Assembly: GCA_003567775.1 (NCBI GenBank)
Contig: PWYR01000102.1
Span: forward strand, 1 to 48,454
Source of the DNA: Ignavibacteriales bacterium
Lineage (GTDB): Bacteria; Bacteroidota; Ignavibacteria; T3Sed10-11
Direction: 5' to 3'
DNA length: 48,454 bases
The notes beneath the pieces were generated by a model. That model did not search any database. It was not told where the DNA came from and saw nothing but the letters and a program-made list of their open reading frames with translations. The position numbers and the translations under genes were made by a program. This document shows positions 32,880 to 42,970 of the stretch, piece by piece (the stretch's first letter is position 1; each line of letters opens with the position of its first letter).

Positions 32880-34142
32880 ATGGACAAATTTGTTATCCAA
32901 GGCGGCGTCAAACTTTCAGGTGATGTAACTATCAGCGGAGCAAAAAACTCTCTTCTTGCTCTTATGCCTGCAACCATTTTATCGCCGGGTGAATTTATTT
33001 TTGACAACACGCCGGATTTAAGGGATGTAAATACTATGAGCCGGCTGCTTCAAGTAATGGGTATGGGAGTATCGCTTTCCGGAAAACGCTTGCATATCGA
33101 TTCATCGACGATCAATAAATACGAAGCACCTTACGAACAGGTAAAAAAGATGCGTGCATCGATTTACGTTCTCGGTCCGTTGCTGGCGCGATATGGCGAA
33201 GCACGTGTCTCACTGCCCGGCGGATGTGCGTGGGGACCCCGACCGGTTAATTATCATATAGAAGGAATGAAAAAGCTTGGCGCCGATATCTCTATTGAGC
33301 ATGGTTATATCATTGCAAAAGCTAAAAAATTAAAGGGAACACGAATTTCATTTGATACGCCGAGTGTCGGCGCGACGGGTAATATCCTAATGGCTGCGGC
33401 GCTTGCCGACGGTACAACGCTTATCGAGAACGCTGCAATGGAGCCGGAAATAAATCAGCTTGCGCAGTTTCTAAAAAAAATGGGGGCAAAAATACACGGC
33501 ATCGGTACCAAGCGCCTCGAGGTAGATGGGGTGGAGGAATTAAAACCTGCCAATTTAGCCACCATACCCGACAGGATCGAAGCCGGCACTTTTCTGGCGG
33601 CGGGTGCGATTTCCGGCGGTGCAATTACAATTAAGAATTGCATACCCGATCACTTGAGTGCGGTGTTGTCGAAGCTTGAACAAGCAGGGTGTACTATTAC
33701 TGTGGAACGATCTTCGATAAAGTTAGAATCTCCTGAAGCGCTTGAACCGGTCAGTCTTGCAACCGATGTATATCCCGGTTTCCCGACGGATATGCAAGCG
33801 CAATGGATAGCTTTGATGTGCAGAGCAGCAGGAACCTCGGTCATTACCGATTCAATATTTGTCGACCGCTTTAAACATGTCCCGGAATTAAACCGGCTCG
33901 GCGCAAACATCAATGTAGAAGAGAATGTAGCGGTCGTTCGCGGTAGCGTTAATCTTAAGGGGGCGAAGGTGATGAGCACCGACCTCCGTGCAAGTGCATC
34001 GCTTATTCTTGCGGGTTTGGTGGCTGAAGGTGAAACCGAAGTCCTGCGAGTTTACCACATCGATCGAGGATATGAATCTATTGAAAAAAAACTACAGAAA
34101 CTCGGTGCGCAAATTGAACGAGTAAAAACGGAGGAATTTTAA
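32880..34142 (+). CDS. murA: UDP-N-acetylglucosamine 1-carboxyvinyltransferase MurA
   Basis: 420 residues from ATG 32880; an in-frame GTG two codons earlier (32874) is possible, but M-D-K-F-V-I-Q-G-G is the usual start. Catalyses the first committed step of peptidoglycan synthesis, enolpyruvyl transfer from PEP to UDP-GlcNAc. G-A-K-N-S near 20 (Lys22), catalytic Cys116 in L-P-G-G-C-A-W-G-P-R-P (a Cys here predicts fosfomycin sensitivity), P-S-V-G-A-T-G-N near 162, D-R-I-E-A-G-T near 231, and the C-terminal D-L-R-A-S-A-S-L-I-L near 369. Supplies MurB, encoded in the dcw cluster 9 kb upstream. The ribosome site is weak. Confidence 0.96.
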   Translation: MDKFVIQGGVKLSGDVTISGAKNSLLALMPATILSPGEFIFDNTPDLRDVNTMSRLLQVMGMGVSLSGKRLHIDSSTINKYEAPYEQVKKMRASIYVLGPLLARYGEARVSLPGGCAWGPRPVNYHIEGMKKLGADISIEHGYIIAKAKKLKGTRISFDTPSVGATGNILMAAALADGTTLIENAAMEPEINQLAQFLKKMGAKIHGIGTKRLEVDGVEELKPANLATIPDRIEAGTFLAAGAISGGAITIKNCIPDHLSAVLSKLEQAGCTITVERSSIKLESPEALEPVSLATDVYPGFPTDMQAQWIALMCRAAGTSVITDSIFVDRFKHVPELNRLGANINVEENVAVVRGSVNLKGAKVMSTDLRASASLILAGLVAEGETEVLRVYHIDRGYESIEKKLQKLGAQIERVKTEEF

Positions 34143-34150
34143 CAAGAGCC

Positions 34151-36424
34151 ATGTATACGCGTATAAATCACACTTCGGCGGTAATTGTTTATCTTGTTGC
34201 CGCAATCATACTTATACGTCAACCGTTATTCGGTAACTTCGGTTATGAGTATGCGGCGCTGTTTGCATTGGTCGCATCTTTAGTAGCCGGTTTAAATGCC
34301 GTACGCGATGAACGGCGTAAAAGCCAGATACCGCCGCCGGTTCGTTTTCGAAACGGCTTGGTGATCAACCTTGGGTACCTGATTGTTCCACTGGTCGCAA
34401 TTTTTCTGGCGGCGTTGCCCGGTCTTCCGTGCGATCCCGTTGAAGGACTTATCTTTTTTGGACTGCTGCCGGTAGTGAGCGCAGTTTTTTCTTATGTGCT
34501 CGGATGGCTTATCAGTCTTTTATTTAGATGGGGAAGAATTACGTTTATACTTATTCTATTCATATCTCTTTTGTTATCCGTATTATCGACCATCGCACAG
34601 CCCAAAATATTTTTCTATGACCCGTATATCGGTTTTTTCCCGGGAATCAGCTACGATCAACTGATGCCGGTTACATCGACGCTTATACTGTATCGCGGTT
34701 ATACATTATTTCTGGCATTCCTTATTGTATTGCTATTATATATGCTGCGCTTCACACCGTTACGCGATACGCCGTTTCGTGAACGCATTCGATTGTTCCG
34801 GCATACATACTCAAAAAGCTTTTTGAGTATATTCATTACAATAGGCATTATTCTGATTTTTGTGCAATTGTTATCGCGCGGAGTGCTCGGTTTCAGCACG
34901 ACACGCGGGTATCTCGAGAGCAATCTTGTAAATAAATTCGAAACGCGTTCTTTTTCAATACATTATGATTCGGAAAGTTTTGATGAGCAGGAAATTTTCT
35001 GGGTTGCACTTGAACACGAGTTCGAACGTCGTCAAGTCATGGACAAACTCGGTGTAATGCACGTGGGGAAGATTCGCAGCTACTTGTATCCCGATCCGGA
35101 AACAAAGCGATCCTTGATCGGTCCGGCAAACACAAATATTGCAAAACCGTGGTCGAGAGAGGTACACATCAATGCAGATGATTACTACAGATCGTTGCGG
35201 CATGAACTTGCGCATGTGATTGCCGGTAATTTCGGAATGCCGTTATTGCGCATTTCAAATTCAACCGCGCTGATTGAAGGCGTTGCGATGGCGGCTGAGG
35301 GAGTGTGGGGTAATCGAACCTTGCACGAGCAAGCCGCCGCAATAATACAATTCGAACTTATTCAGGATCCGGCTGCATTATTGGATAATCGCGGATTTGC
35401 CCGACACTATTCAGCGGTCAGCTATGTCATGGCGGGCAGCTTTGTTCAATACCTTATCGACCGGTATGGAATTCATCGTGTTCGATCCGCGTATGCGTGG
35501 TCGAATTATGATGCTGCATTTGATCGACCGCGCGATCAACTTGTCAGAGAATGGATTAACTTTTTGCGGCGTATCAATGTCTCGGAACGGCAGCGGACGA
35601 AGACTTTGATTCATTTTAAGCGTCCTTCGATATTCGGGTTGGAGTGCCCGAGAGCGCTTGCGCGACTGAACAGGAATGCACGGGAACATCTCAGCGAGGA
35701 TGAATATCCCGAAGCGGAGTATCTCTTTCAGCGTTCCTGGGATATGGTGCGAAATGCAACCGCACTTCAGGGTTTGATGCAAACCTGGTATCACCTCAAC
35801 GAGTACCACCGTGTACTTGAGTATCTTGAAGATGAGGCGTTGCGAGAAGAGTTCCCGCAAATTATTCCCGCATTATATCTGACAGCCGGAGATATTTATG
35901 CGATAGAAGGTGATTTCGATTCGGCTGAACAATACTATCGTCGTTTGCTCGATATCGATCATTCCGACACAATGAATGAGGTGCTCCGGATCCGGTTGTT
36001 GGCGCTCGATAATCCCGGCGATACCGATCTCTGGCGGCTGTTATATTTTGAGCGTGAAGATCAGGAAGTAATTCTTCAATCGTTAGTCGAGCAACCTATT
36101 GAGGACGGGATGTCACCCGGATTACAATGGGTGCTCGGCCGTTATTTACATAACAATCGTGATTTTACAAGATCCGGGCTCGTTTATTCAACACTGCGTG
36201 ATCGAGTGGACGACCGCTATCTCAAATATCTCGCGACTTTCCGGATAGGTGAGGCTCTTTTTTATAGAGGTGAATTTCAGGAAGCAATCATTGAGTTTTG
36301 GAATGCAATGAATTATACGAATGCTCCCGCTGCCCTTTATCGTTTGAATGAGTGGATAGATCGGGCGCAATATGCGGAGGAATTCGGGAGTCTTGTGTGG
36401 GAAAATGCCCCGCCGTGGAGGTAA
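34151..36424 (+). CDS. Polytopic membrane gluzincin-like metallopeptidase fused to TPR repeats
   Basis: 757 residues in three parts. Residues 1-260: seven or so membrane segments. Residues about 275-480: a peptidase_MA-like domain with zinc motif H351-E-L-A-H355 and a downstream Glu376 in A-L-I-E-G-V-A, exactly the H-E-x-x-H-x20-E arrangement of gluzincins. Residues about 510-757: TPR helices (Y-P-E-A-E-Y-L-F-Q-R-S-W; G-D-F-D-S-A-E-Q-Y-Y-R-R-L-L; F-Y-R-G-E-F-Q-E-A-I-I-E-F). The protease domain probably faces the periplasm after the last membrane segment. The gene starts 8 bp after murA and is probably cotranscribed, which hints at envelope work. The substrate is unknown and the combination is unfamiliar to me. 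Confidence 0.8.
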   Translation: MYTRINHTSAVIVYLVAAIILIRQPLFGNFGYEYAALFALVASLVAGLNAVRDERRKSQIPPPVRFRNGLVINLGYLIVPLVAIFLAALPGLPCDPVEGLIFFGLLPVVSAVFSYVLGWLISLLFRWGRITFILILFISLLLSVLSTIAQPKIFFYDPYIGFFPGISYDQLMPVTSTLILYRGYTLFLAFLIVLLLYMLRFTPLRDTPFRERIRLFRHTYSKSFLSIFITIGIILIFVQLLSRGVLGFSTTRGYLESNLVNKFETRSFSIHYDSESFDEQEIFWVALEHEFERRQVMDKLGVMHVGKIRSYLYPDPETKRSLIGPANTNIAKPWSREVHINADDYYRSLRHELAHVIAGNFGMPLLRISNSTALIEGVAMAAEGVWGNRTLHEQAAAIIQFELIQDPAALLDNRGFARHYSAVSYVMAGSFVQYLIDRYGIHRVRSAYAWSNYDAAFDRPRDQLVREWINFLRRINVSERQRTKTLIHFKRPSIFGLECPRALARLNRNAREHLSEDEYPEAEYLFQRSWDMVRNATALQGLMQTWYHLNEYHRVLEYLEDEALREEFPQIIPALYLTAGDIYAIEGDFDSAEQYYRRLLDIDHSDTMNEVLRIRLLALDNPGDTDLWRLLYFEREDQEVILQSLVEQPIEDGMSPGLQWVLGRYLHNNRDFTRSGLVYSTLRDRVDDRYLKYLATFRIGEALFYRGEFQEAIIEFWNAMNYTNAPAALYRLNEWIDRAQYAEEFGSLVWENAPPWR

Positions 36425-36431
36425 TTGCATG

Positions 36432-36460
36432 TTGATTTTTCGTAAAATACTGGGTATTTT
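36432..36460 (+). promoter_or_regulatory. Promoter for the GWxTD lipoprotein gene
   Basis: TTGATT (36432-36437), 17-nt spacer, TATTTT (36455-36460), with TGGG before the -10. The -10 is embedded in a palindrome AATACT-N11-AGTATT (36446-36468) that could be an operator. Confidence 0.5.
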
Positions 36461-36493
36461 ATAGTATTGGAATATGACAAAATTTAGGAGGGT

Positions 36494-37912
36494 ATGATGT
36501 ATTTACGTTATGTGGGAGCGATAATCTTGTTCATAAGTTTGCTGCTGTTGGGGTGTTCTTCATCTCGTTCAGGACTTGATACTTCGCCCGAAGGTTTTAG
36601 ATGCTATTACGATGGACGAATTCAACAAATTGGGAACCCATTAATAGTTGCAGATTTTATACAATTTGGGGGTTCCGAGCAACCACGTCTTGATGTTTAT
36701 CTTGAGGTTCCTCATACCCGTCTCCACTTTGCCACCGATGGCGGCGATAAACTGGCTACCGAATATCAAATTAGCATATCGATAAATGATAGACAAAACA
36801 ATATCGTTGATCGGAAAGAACTTTCCCGGAAGGTGAGTACAACACGCGAAGACATCTCGCGTTACGGCGCAAGCGATCGAACGATGGCATCGTTTAATCT
36901 CGATCCGGGTGAGTACCGCTTTGTTATAACTCTACTCGATAGAGCAATCAATAAACGGGTTCAGATTCGCGAAGTTGTCGAGGTACATCAGATACAACCG
37001 GATCCTGTTGTGATGAGTGATTTGTTGTTGATCCGTTCTATCAAAACCGAAAACGGTCGCCGTATCATTAATCCTATGCTATCGAATCGTGTGCTTGCCC
37101 TGACCGAACCGTTTCACGTCTTTGCCGAGGTGTATTCTAATGGTGGGCAGGAAGAAGTAACATTACGGTATGGACTTGTACAAAAGTTCTATAACAATGA
37201 TTTTCTGATAGATAATCCTTTCTCCTACAGAGTGCAGCGTCCGTATCATCGTACGGGAATACGCGTGGAAGAACAGGATACCGTTGTACTCGGCGATACC
37301 ACATTAACATTGAAAGCAGGGACAACCCAGTTGTTTATTCCATTCGATCACAATATCGATTTCGGCACGTATGAGTTGTTTATAAGAGAAATCGGCCCGG
37401 GTAGTAACTCTTCCGAGCCGCAGATTGATGCCCGGACAGAGTTTATGCTGCACGCGATCGATTTTCCGTATATGACGGATGTCGATCAACAGATCGAAGC
37501 GCTGCACTATATTGCTTCGTCCCGGGATTTGAATCATATAACAAGCGGTGAAACACGCGAAGAGCGACGGCGGCGGTTGAATGAATATTGGCAGGACGTC
37601 GGCGCCTGGAAAATGGGCGATTACTACGAACGTATTCATATAGCAAACGAATTGTTCACGACCAATGTCGAAGGATGGAAGACGCCGATGGGGATGGTTT
37701 TTATTATCCTCGGTGAGCCGCATTTAGTTGATTGTCGTATTGGCATAGAACGAATCGAGACATGGACGTACTACCTACAAAGCGGGGGAATGGAATTCAT
37801 ATTTATTCGTGAACGAACGGCAGATCCGGACGGTCGGGAAGCGCATTATTGGATTTCTTCGATTCGGGGCGGATACTCTGCGTGGTTGAGCGCTATAAAT
37901 ATGTGGCGGTAG
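36494..37912 (+). CDS. GWxTD domain lipoprotein
   Basis: 472 residues. Lipoprotein signal peptide with lipobox L-L-L-G-C (Cys near 21). A middle region of two beta-sandwich-like stretches (residues 40-300) is followed by the C-terminal GWxTD domain (about 325-472): E-Y-W-Q-D-V-G, then E-G-W-K-T-P-M-G-M-V-F-I-I-L-G-E-P, then R-I-E-T-W-T-Y. The name-giving motif here is G-W-K-T-P instead of G-W-x-T-D. The family is widespread in the FCB group and other uncultured phyla; function unknown, probably a periplasmic or outer-membrane lipoprotein. Two adjacent ATG codons follow a GGAGG site; the first is taken as start. Confidence 0.88.
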   Translation: MMYLRYVGAIILFISLLLLGCSSSRSGLDTSPEGFRCYYDGRIQQIGNPLIVADFIQFGGSEQPRLDVYLEVPHTRLHFATDGGDKLATEYQISISINDRQNNIVDRKELSRKVSTTREDISRYGASDRTMASFNLDPGEYRFVITLLDRAINKRVQIREVVEVHQIQPDPVVMSDLLLIRSIKTENGRRIINPMLSNRVLALTEPFHVFAEVYSNGGQEEVTLRYGLVQKFYNNDFLIDNPFSYRVQRPYHRTGIRVEEQDTVVLGDTTLTLKAGTTQLFIPFDHNIDFGTYELFIREIGPGSNSSEPQIDARTEFMLHAIDFPYMTDVDQQIEALHYIASSRDLNHITSGETREERRRRLNEYWQDVGAWKMGDYYERIHIANELFTTNVEGWKTPMGMVFIILGEPHLVDCRIGIERIETWTYYLQSGGMEFIFIRERTADPDGREAHYWISSIRGGYSAWLSAINMWR

Positions 37913-37925
37913 TCATCAACCGCAC

Positions 37926-37965
37926 AATCAACCAATCATTCAAACTACTATATGATTGGTTGATT
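37926..37965. repeat. Perfect 14-bp inverted repeat (hairpin) after the GWxTD gene
   Basis: AATCAACCAATCAT (37926-37939), 12-nt loop, ATGATTGGTTGATT (37952-37965). The left arm reads as 8-bp units (CAATCAAC, CAATCATT, CAAACTAC). It lies 14 bp after the stop but has no T-run, so it may stabilise or terminate the transcript with low certainty. It belongs to the same style of repeats as the heptamer arrays. Confidence 0.8.
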
Positions 37966-37999
37966 ATAACAATCACCATCTAAATTTCCTCTCTTTGAA

Positions 38000-38028
38000 T
38001 TGATTTACATTCCGAAAAGTGGTAATTT
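38000..38028 (+). promoter_or_regulatory. eno promoter
   Basis: TTGATT (38000-38005), 17-nt spacer, TAATTT (38023-38028), preceded by AGTGG as at mraZ and Uma2. About 66 nt before the eno ATG. Confidence 0.65.
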
Positions 38029-38079
38029 GTTTCGATGTATGCTTTAACGGTTGTTTATATGTCTTAAAATTGAAAATGA

Positions 38080-39378
<1,299 letters not shown>

Positions 39379-39395
39379 AAGTATTTCTATAAGTC

Positions 39396-39470
39396 AATCC
39401 TCTCCCGGTTGTCCTGTAGTGCATACCTCCCCCAGTGTGCGCGAAGGTAGAGATCGGGAGGGGATTTTTT
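39396..39470 (+). terminator. Long hairpin with T-run after eno
   Basis: AATCCTCTCCCG (39396-39407) pairs with CGGGAGGGGATT (39455-39466; one G-T pair), then four more T. The loop is 47 nt, unusually large for an intrinsic terminator, and contains CCTCCCCC that could form an alternative stem with the same right arm. It may be a terminator or a small palindromic repeat element. Confidence 0.55.
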
Positions 39471-39537
39471 CCGGTAGTATGTATATGCAGTTGCCCCATT
39501 CTCTCACAATCACCGCGAATAACATAGGATATATCAA

Positions 39538-40950
39538 ATGAAAAAGGAATACCCGATTACATTTGGAACCGACGGCTGGCGCGCCGTTATTGCCGAAGAT
39601 TATACGTTTGCCAATCTGTACACGGTTGCAGAAGCGACCGCGCGATATTTCAAACGTCATAAGAAAGTCGATAAAGGTGTTATCATCGGTTATGATGCGC
39701 GATTTATGTCGGGCGACTTCGCTGCATATACTGCCGAGGTGCTCGGCAATAGGGGCATAAAAGTATATCTTTCGGATACAATATCCTCGACGCCAATGGT
39801 GTCGTTCGCTATTACAAAACGAAAGGCAGCGGGTGGTGTTGTGATTACCGCAAGTCATAATCCGCCGCGCTACAACGGTTTCAAATTAAAAGAAGAATAT
39901 GGCGGATCGGCTCATCCTGAAATGATTGAACGGCTTGAGAAACAAGTTCATAAATTGCTGGATCAGAACAAGAAATTACCGCGGAAATGGAAAACAATCG
40001 AGGAACTGAAAAAAGAAGGAATTGTAAAAAGTATCGATCTTACCAGATTATACATTGAGGATCTACGCAAGAAGATCGATTTGGATGCGATCGGTAGTTC
40101 GGATCTTACAGTTGCCTATGATGCGATGTATGGTGCGGGCGCCGGCGTTATCGGTCAGCTCGTGGATTCGGTTGATGAATTGCGCAGCAAACATAACCCA
40201 TCATTCGGTGGGATCAATCCCGAGCCGCTCCCGCAGAATTTAGGACCGCTATTCGATGCAATGAAGTCGGGGTCGTATACGTTTGGTTTCGCAACGGACG
40301 GTGATGCAGACCGTATTGCTGCAGTTGATGAGAAGGGACAATTTGTCGATTCGCACCGCATTTTTTCGTTATTGATAAAATATTTGTACGAACAAAAAAA
40401 TATGCGTGGCATGGTGGTAAAATCCTTTTCGGTTACCGAACTTGTAGATCAAATATGTGAGCGCTATAATTTACCTCTCACAATCACTCCCGTCGGATTT
40501 AAATATATTTGTCGTGAGATGGTTGAAGGAGATGTACTAATCGGCGGTGAAGAAAGCGGCGGCATTGGTGTGAAGAATCATATACCCGAACGTGACGGCA
40601 TCTATATCGGTTTACTTCTTTACGAGATGATGGCGGTGCGTGAGAAAAAATTGAGCGAGCTTATTGCTGAATTAATGGATGATTACGGCTATCATTTTTA
40701 TAATAGAATCGACATACATGTCGATAAAAAAGAACAGCCGCGGATTATGCGTACGTTTAAAAAGGGGCTGGATGCAATAGCCGGGTATAAGGTCCGCACA
40801 CGGAACAATCTTGACGGGTACAAATTTTATATCGATAACGGTTGGTTGTTGGTGCGTTCATCGGGAACCGAGCCGCTTATCCGGTATTACGCCGAAGCGG
40901 ATTCGCCGGAAAAAGTGGAAAAAATACTGCGGTTCGCTACATCGGTTTGA
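39538..40950 (+). CDS. Phosphoglucomutase/phosphomannomutase family protein (alpha-D-phosphohexomutase)
   Basis: 470 residues, four-domain phosphohexomutase. Start F-G-T-D-G-W-R at 9-15; phosphoserine loop T-A-S-H-N-P-P with Ser106; metal loop D-G-D-A-D-R near 254; sugar loop G-E-E-S-G-G near 341; phosphate loop R-S-S-G-T-E-P-L-I-R near 441. The enzyme moves phosphate between C6 and C1 of glucose or mannose; GEESGG is shared by PMM/PGM types. The F-G-T-D-G-W-R start is the form common in bacterial PGM-type enzymes of this length. GlmM is less likely because that subgroup has a different start and shorter length. It feeds sugar nucleotides for envelope polymers or glycogen. Follows the eno hairpin; the ABC-F gene follows 22 bp later. 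Confidence 0.93.
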   Translation: MKKEYPITFGTDGWRAVIAEDYTFANLYTVAEATARYFKRHKKVDKGVIIGYDARFMSGDFAAYTAEVLGNRGIKVYLSDTISSTPMVSFAITKRKAAGGVVITASHNPPRYNGFKLKEEYGGSAHPEMIERLEKQVHKLLDQNKKLPRKWKTIEELKKEGIVKSIDLTRLYIEDLRKKIDLDAIGSSDLTVAYDAMYGAGAGVIGQLVDSVDELRSKHNPSFGGINPEPLPQNLGPLFDAMKSGSYTFGFATDGDADRIAAVDEKGQFVDSHRIFSLLIKYLYEQKNMRGMVVKSFSVTELVDQICERYNLPLTITPVGFKYICREMVEGDVLIGGEESGGIGVKNHIPERDGIYIGLLLYEMMAVREKKLSELIAELMDDYGYHFYNRIDIHVDKKEQPRIMRTFKKGLDAIAGYKVRTRNNLDGYKFYIDNGWLLVRSSGTEPLIRYYAEADSPEKVEKILRFATSV

Positions 40951-40972
40951 ATTTCATCTTTGTGTTGACGGT

Positions 40973-42937
40973 ATGATACATTTAAAGAATATTGGCGTGC
41001 AATTTGGCGACGAGGTGTTGTTTGAACCCGTCAATCTGAGTATCGGTACGCGTGAACGCATCGGATTGGTCGGATCCAACGGAGCGGGTAAAACTACTCT
41101 ATTGCGCATTATAAGCGGGGAAATGGCGCCGCACACCGGCAGCGTGGAAAAAGCAAAAACCGCATCGGTCGGGTTGTTGCCGCAGGAAGTGGTTCGGATG
41201 AGGGGAAAGACTTTATATGCTGAAGTTGCGACGGCATTCGGCGATATTCTTGAAACGCAGGAGAAGCTGGAAGATTTGCGAATAGAACTTACGCGTCATA
41301 ATCTGACCGATGAAGAGCGAAACGAACTCATCGAACAAATGGGTTCATTACAACAGCATCTCGAGATGTCGGATGCATTCCGCATGAAATCCTCGATTGA
41401 AAAAGTGCTCGTGGGACTCGGTTTTCGTGAGGAACAATTTACGTGGATGACCGAGCACTTCAGCGGTGGATGGCAAATGCGGATTGAGCTCGCTAAATTA
41501 TTATTGCGTCAACCGTCGCTCCTTTTACTCGACGAACCGACCAACCATCTCGACCTTCATTCACTTCGCTGGCTGGAAGAGTATCTTGTATCGTATGAGG
41601 GGAGTTTGATAATCGTATCGCACGACCGTGCATTTCTTGATACGATGTGTAAACATATATGGGAATTAAGTCTCGGAAAGTTAACAACCTATACGGCCAA
41701 TTTTACAAGCTACATCGCACAAAAAGAAGCCAGAAAAGAATTGCTCGAATCGGCGCACAAAAATCAGCAGCGCCAGATTAAGCAGACGGAGCGGTTTATC
41801 GAGCGTTTCCGGTATAAAAACACCAAAGCCCGTCAGGTACAAAGCCGCATCAAGCAGCTCGAAAAGACCGAGCGCATAGAACTCGAAGACGAGGAGAGCG
41901 AAATATCGTTTCATTTTCCGCCGCCGCCGAGAAGCGGAGCGGTAGTAATGAGTCTGAAGAATGTTGTTAAACACTATGAGAAAACCGAAGTTTTTAACGG
42001 CGTTGATTTTACTGTAGAACGCGGCGACCGTATCGCATTTGTCGGTGTGAACGGCGCGGGTAAATCGACAATGGCAAAGATGATTGCGGGAGTCGAACCG
42101 CAGACTGAAGGTAGCCGTAACGTCGGGTATAATGTTATGCTCAGCTATTTTGCGCAAAATCAAGCAGAGGAGCTTGATACCGCGGCTACACCCGTCGGAA
42201 TTATGGATTCGGTAGCCGAAGGAGAGATGCGTAAGCATATCCGCACGCTGCTCGGTTGTTTTTTATTTCAGGGCGATGATGTGTTTAAAACCGTTCGCGT
42301 GCTGTCGGGCGGCGAGAAATCGCGGCTTGCACTTGCAAAAATGCTCCTCACACCCGCAAACTTTCTAATCCTTGACGAACCGACGAATCATCTCGATATG
42401 AGGTCGAAGGAAATTCTCCGACAGGCGTTGCTGGAATACGATGGAACGTATATAATCATATCTCACGACCGCGCGTTTCTTGAAGGAATAGTGAATAAAG
42501 TCGTCGAGTTTCGTTATGGCGGCATTATAAAAGAATTTCCGGGCTCGCTCGAGGAGTACCTTGACCGGATCGACGAACAGTATGAGGAAACGATCCCCGA
42601 AAGAACAGATGAGAAAACCGATAAGCGGCGCAACGATAAGGACCGTAAAAGACGGGAAGCGGAAATCAGGCAGCAGCGATATGCCGAAACCCAGACTCTT
42701 TCCGGTAAACTGAAAAAAATAGAAATGGATATCCACACGCTTGAAGATCGTATCAAAGAGCTTGAGCAGAAATTGATGGATGAAGAACTATATGCAAAGC
42801 CAGATGAGATCCGCGGAATTAATCACGAGTATTCGGAATTAAAAGAGAGGCTGCAATCGTTGTATCACGATTGGGAAGAGGCGACCGTCGAACTTGAAAA
42901 AATAAACCGGAAATATGATGCAATGTTGAGTGAGTGA
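40973..42937 (+). CDS. ABC-F family ATPase (ribosome-associated)
   Basis: 654 residues from ATG 40973. A longer frame from 40811 was rejected because it overlaps the mutase gene and adds 54 residues unlike the family; M-I-H-L-K-N is normal. Two ATP-binding cassettes: Walker A G-S-N-G-A-G-K-T-T (34-42), signature F-S-G-G-W, Walker B L-L-L-D-E-P-T-N-H-L-D; second Walker A G-V-N-G-A-G-K-S-T, signature L-S-G-G-E-K, and L-I-L-D-E-P-T-N-H-L-D. The inter-domain P-site tether helices (Q-T-E-R-F-I-E-R-F-R) and a C-terminal coiled coil (about 575-650) are present. No membrane segments. ABC-F proteins act on the ribosome (translation factors or antibiotic protection); the Uup/YdiF-like layout fits housekeeping use. 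Confidence 0.93.
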   Translation: MIHLKNIGVQFGDEVLFEPVNLSIGTRERIGLVGSNGAGKTTLLRIISGEMAPHTGSVEKAKTASVGLLPQEVVRMRGKTLYAEVATAFGDILETQEKLEDLRIELTRHNLTDEERNELIEQMGSLQQHLEMSDAFRMKSSIEKVLVGLGFREEQFTWMTEHFSGGWQMRIELAKLLLRQPSLLLLDEPTNHLDLHSLRWLEEYLVSYEGSLIIVSHDRAFLDTMCKHIWELSLGKLTTYTANFTSYIAQKEARKELLESAHKNQQRQIKQTERFIERFRYKNTKARQVQSRIKQLEKTERIELEDEESEISFHFPPPPRSGAVVMSLKNVVKHYEKTEVFNGVDFTVERGDRIAFVGVNGAGKSTMAKMIAGVEPQTEGSRNVGYNVMLSYFAQNQAEELDTAATPVGIMDSVAEGEMRKHIRTLLGCFLFQGDDVFKTVRVLSGGEKSRLALAKMLLTPANFLILDEPTNHLDMRSKEILRQALLEYDGTYIIISHDRAFLEGIVNKVVEFRYGGIIKEFPGSLEEYLDRIDEQYEETIPERTDEKTDKRRNDKDRKRREAEIRQQRYAETQTLSGKLKKIEMDIHTLEDRIKELEQKLMDEELYAKPDEIRGINHEYSELKERLQSLYHDWEEATVELEKINRKYDAMLSE

Positions 42938-42970
42938 TTAAATGGCGCCGGGCAAGAACTCTGACAGACT

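Noticed and set aside
40811-40972. Longer ABC-F start at 40811
   Set aside because: Lies inside the phosphohexomutase gene; the cassette begins at M-I-H-L-K-N (40973).
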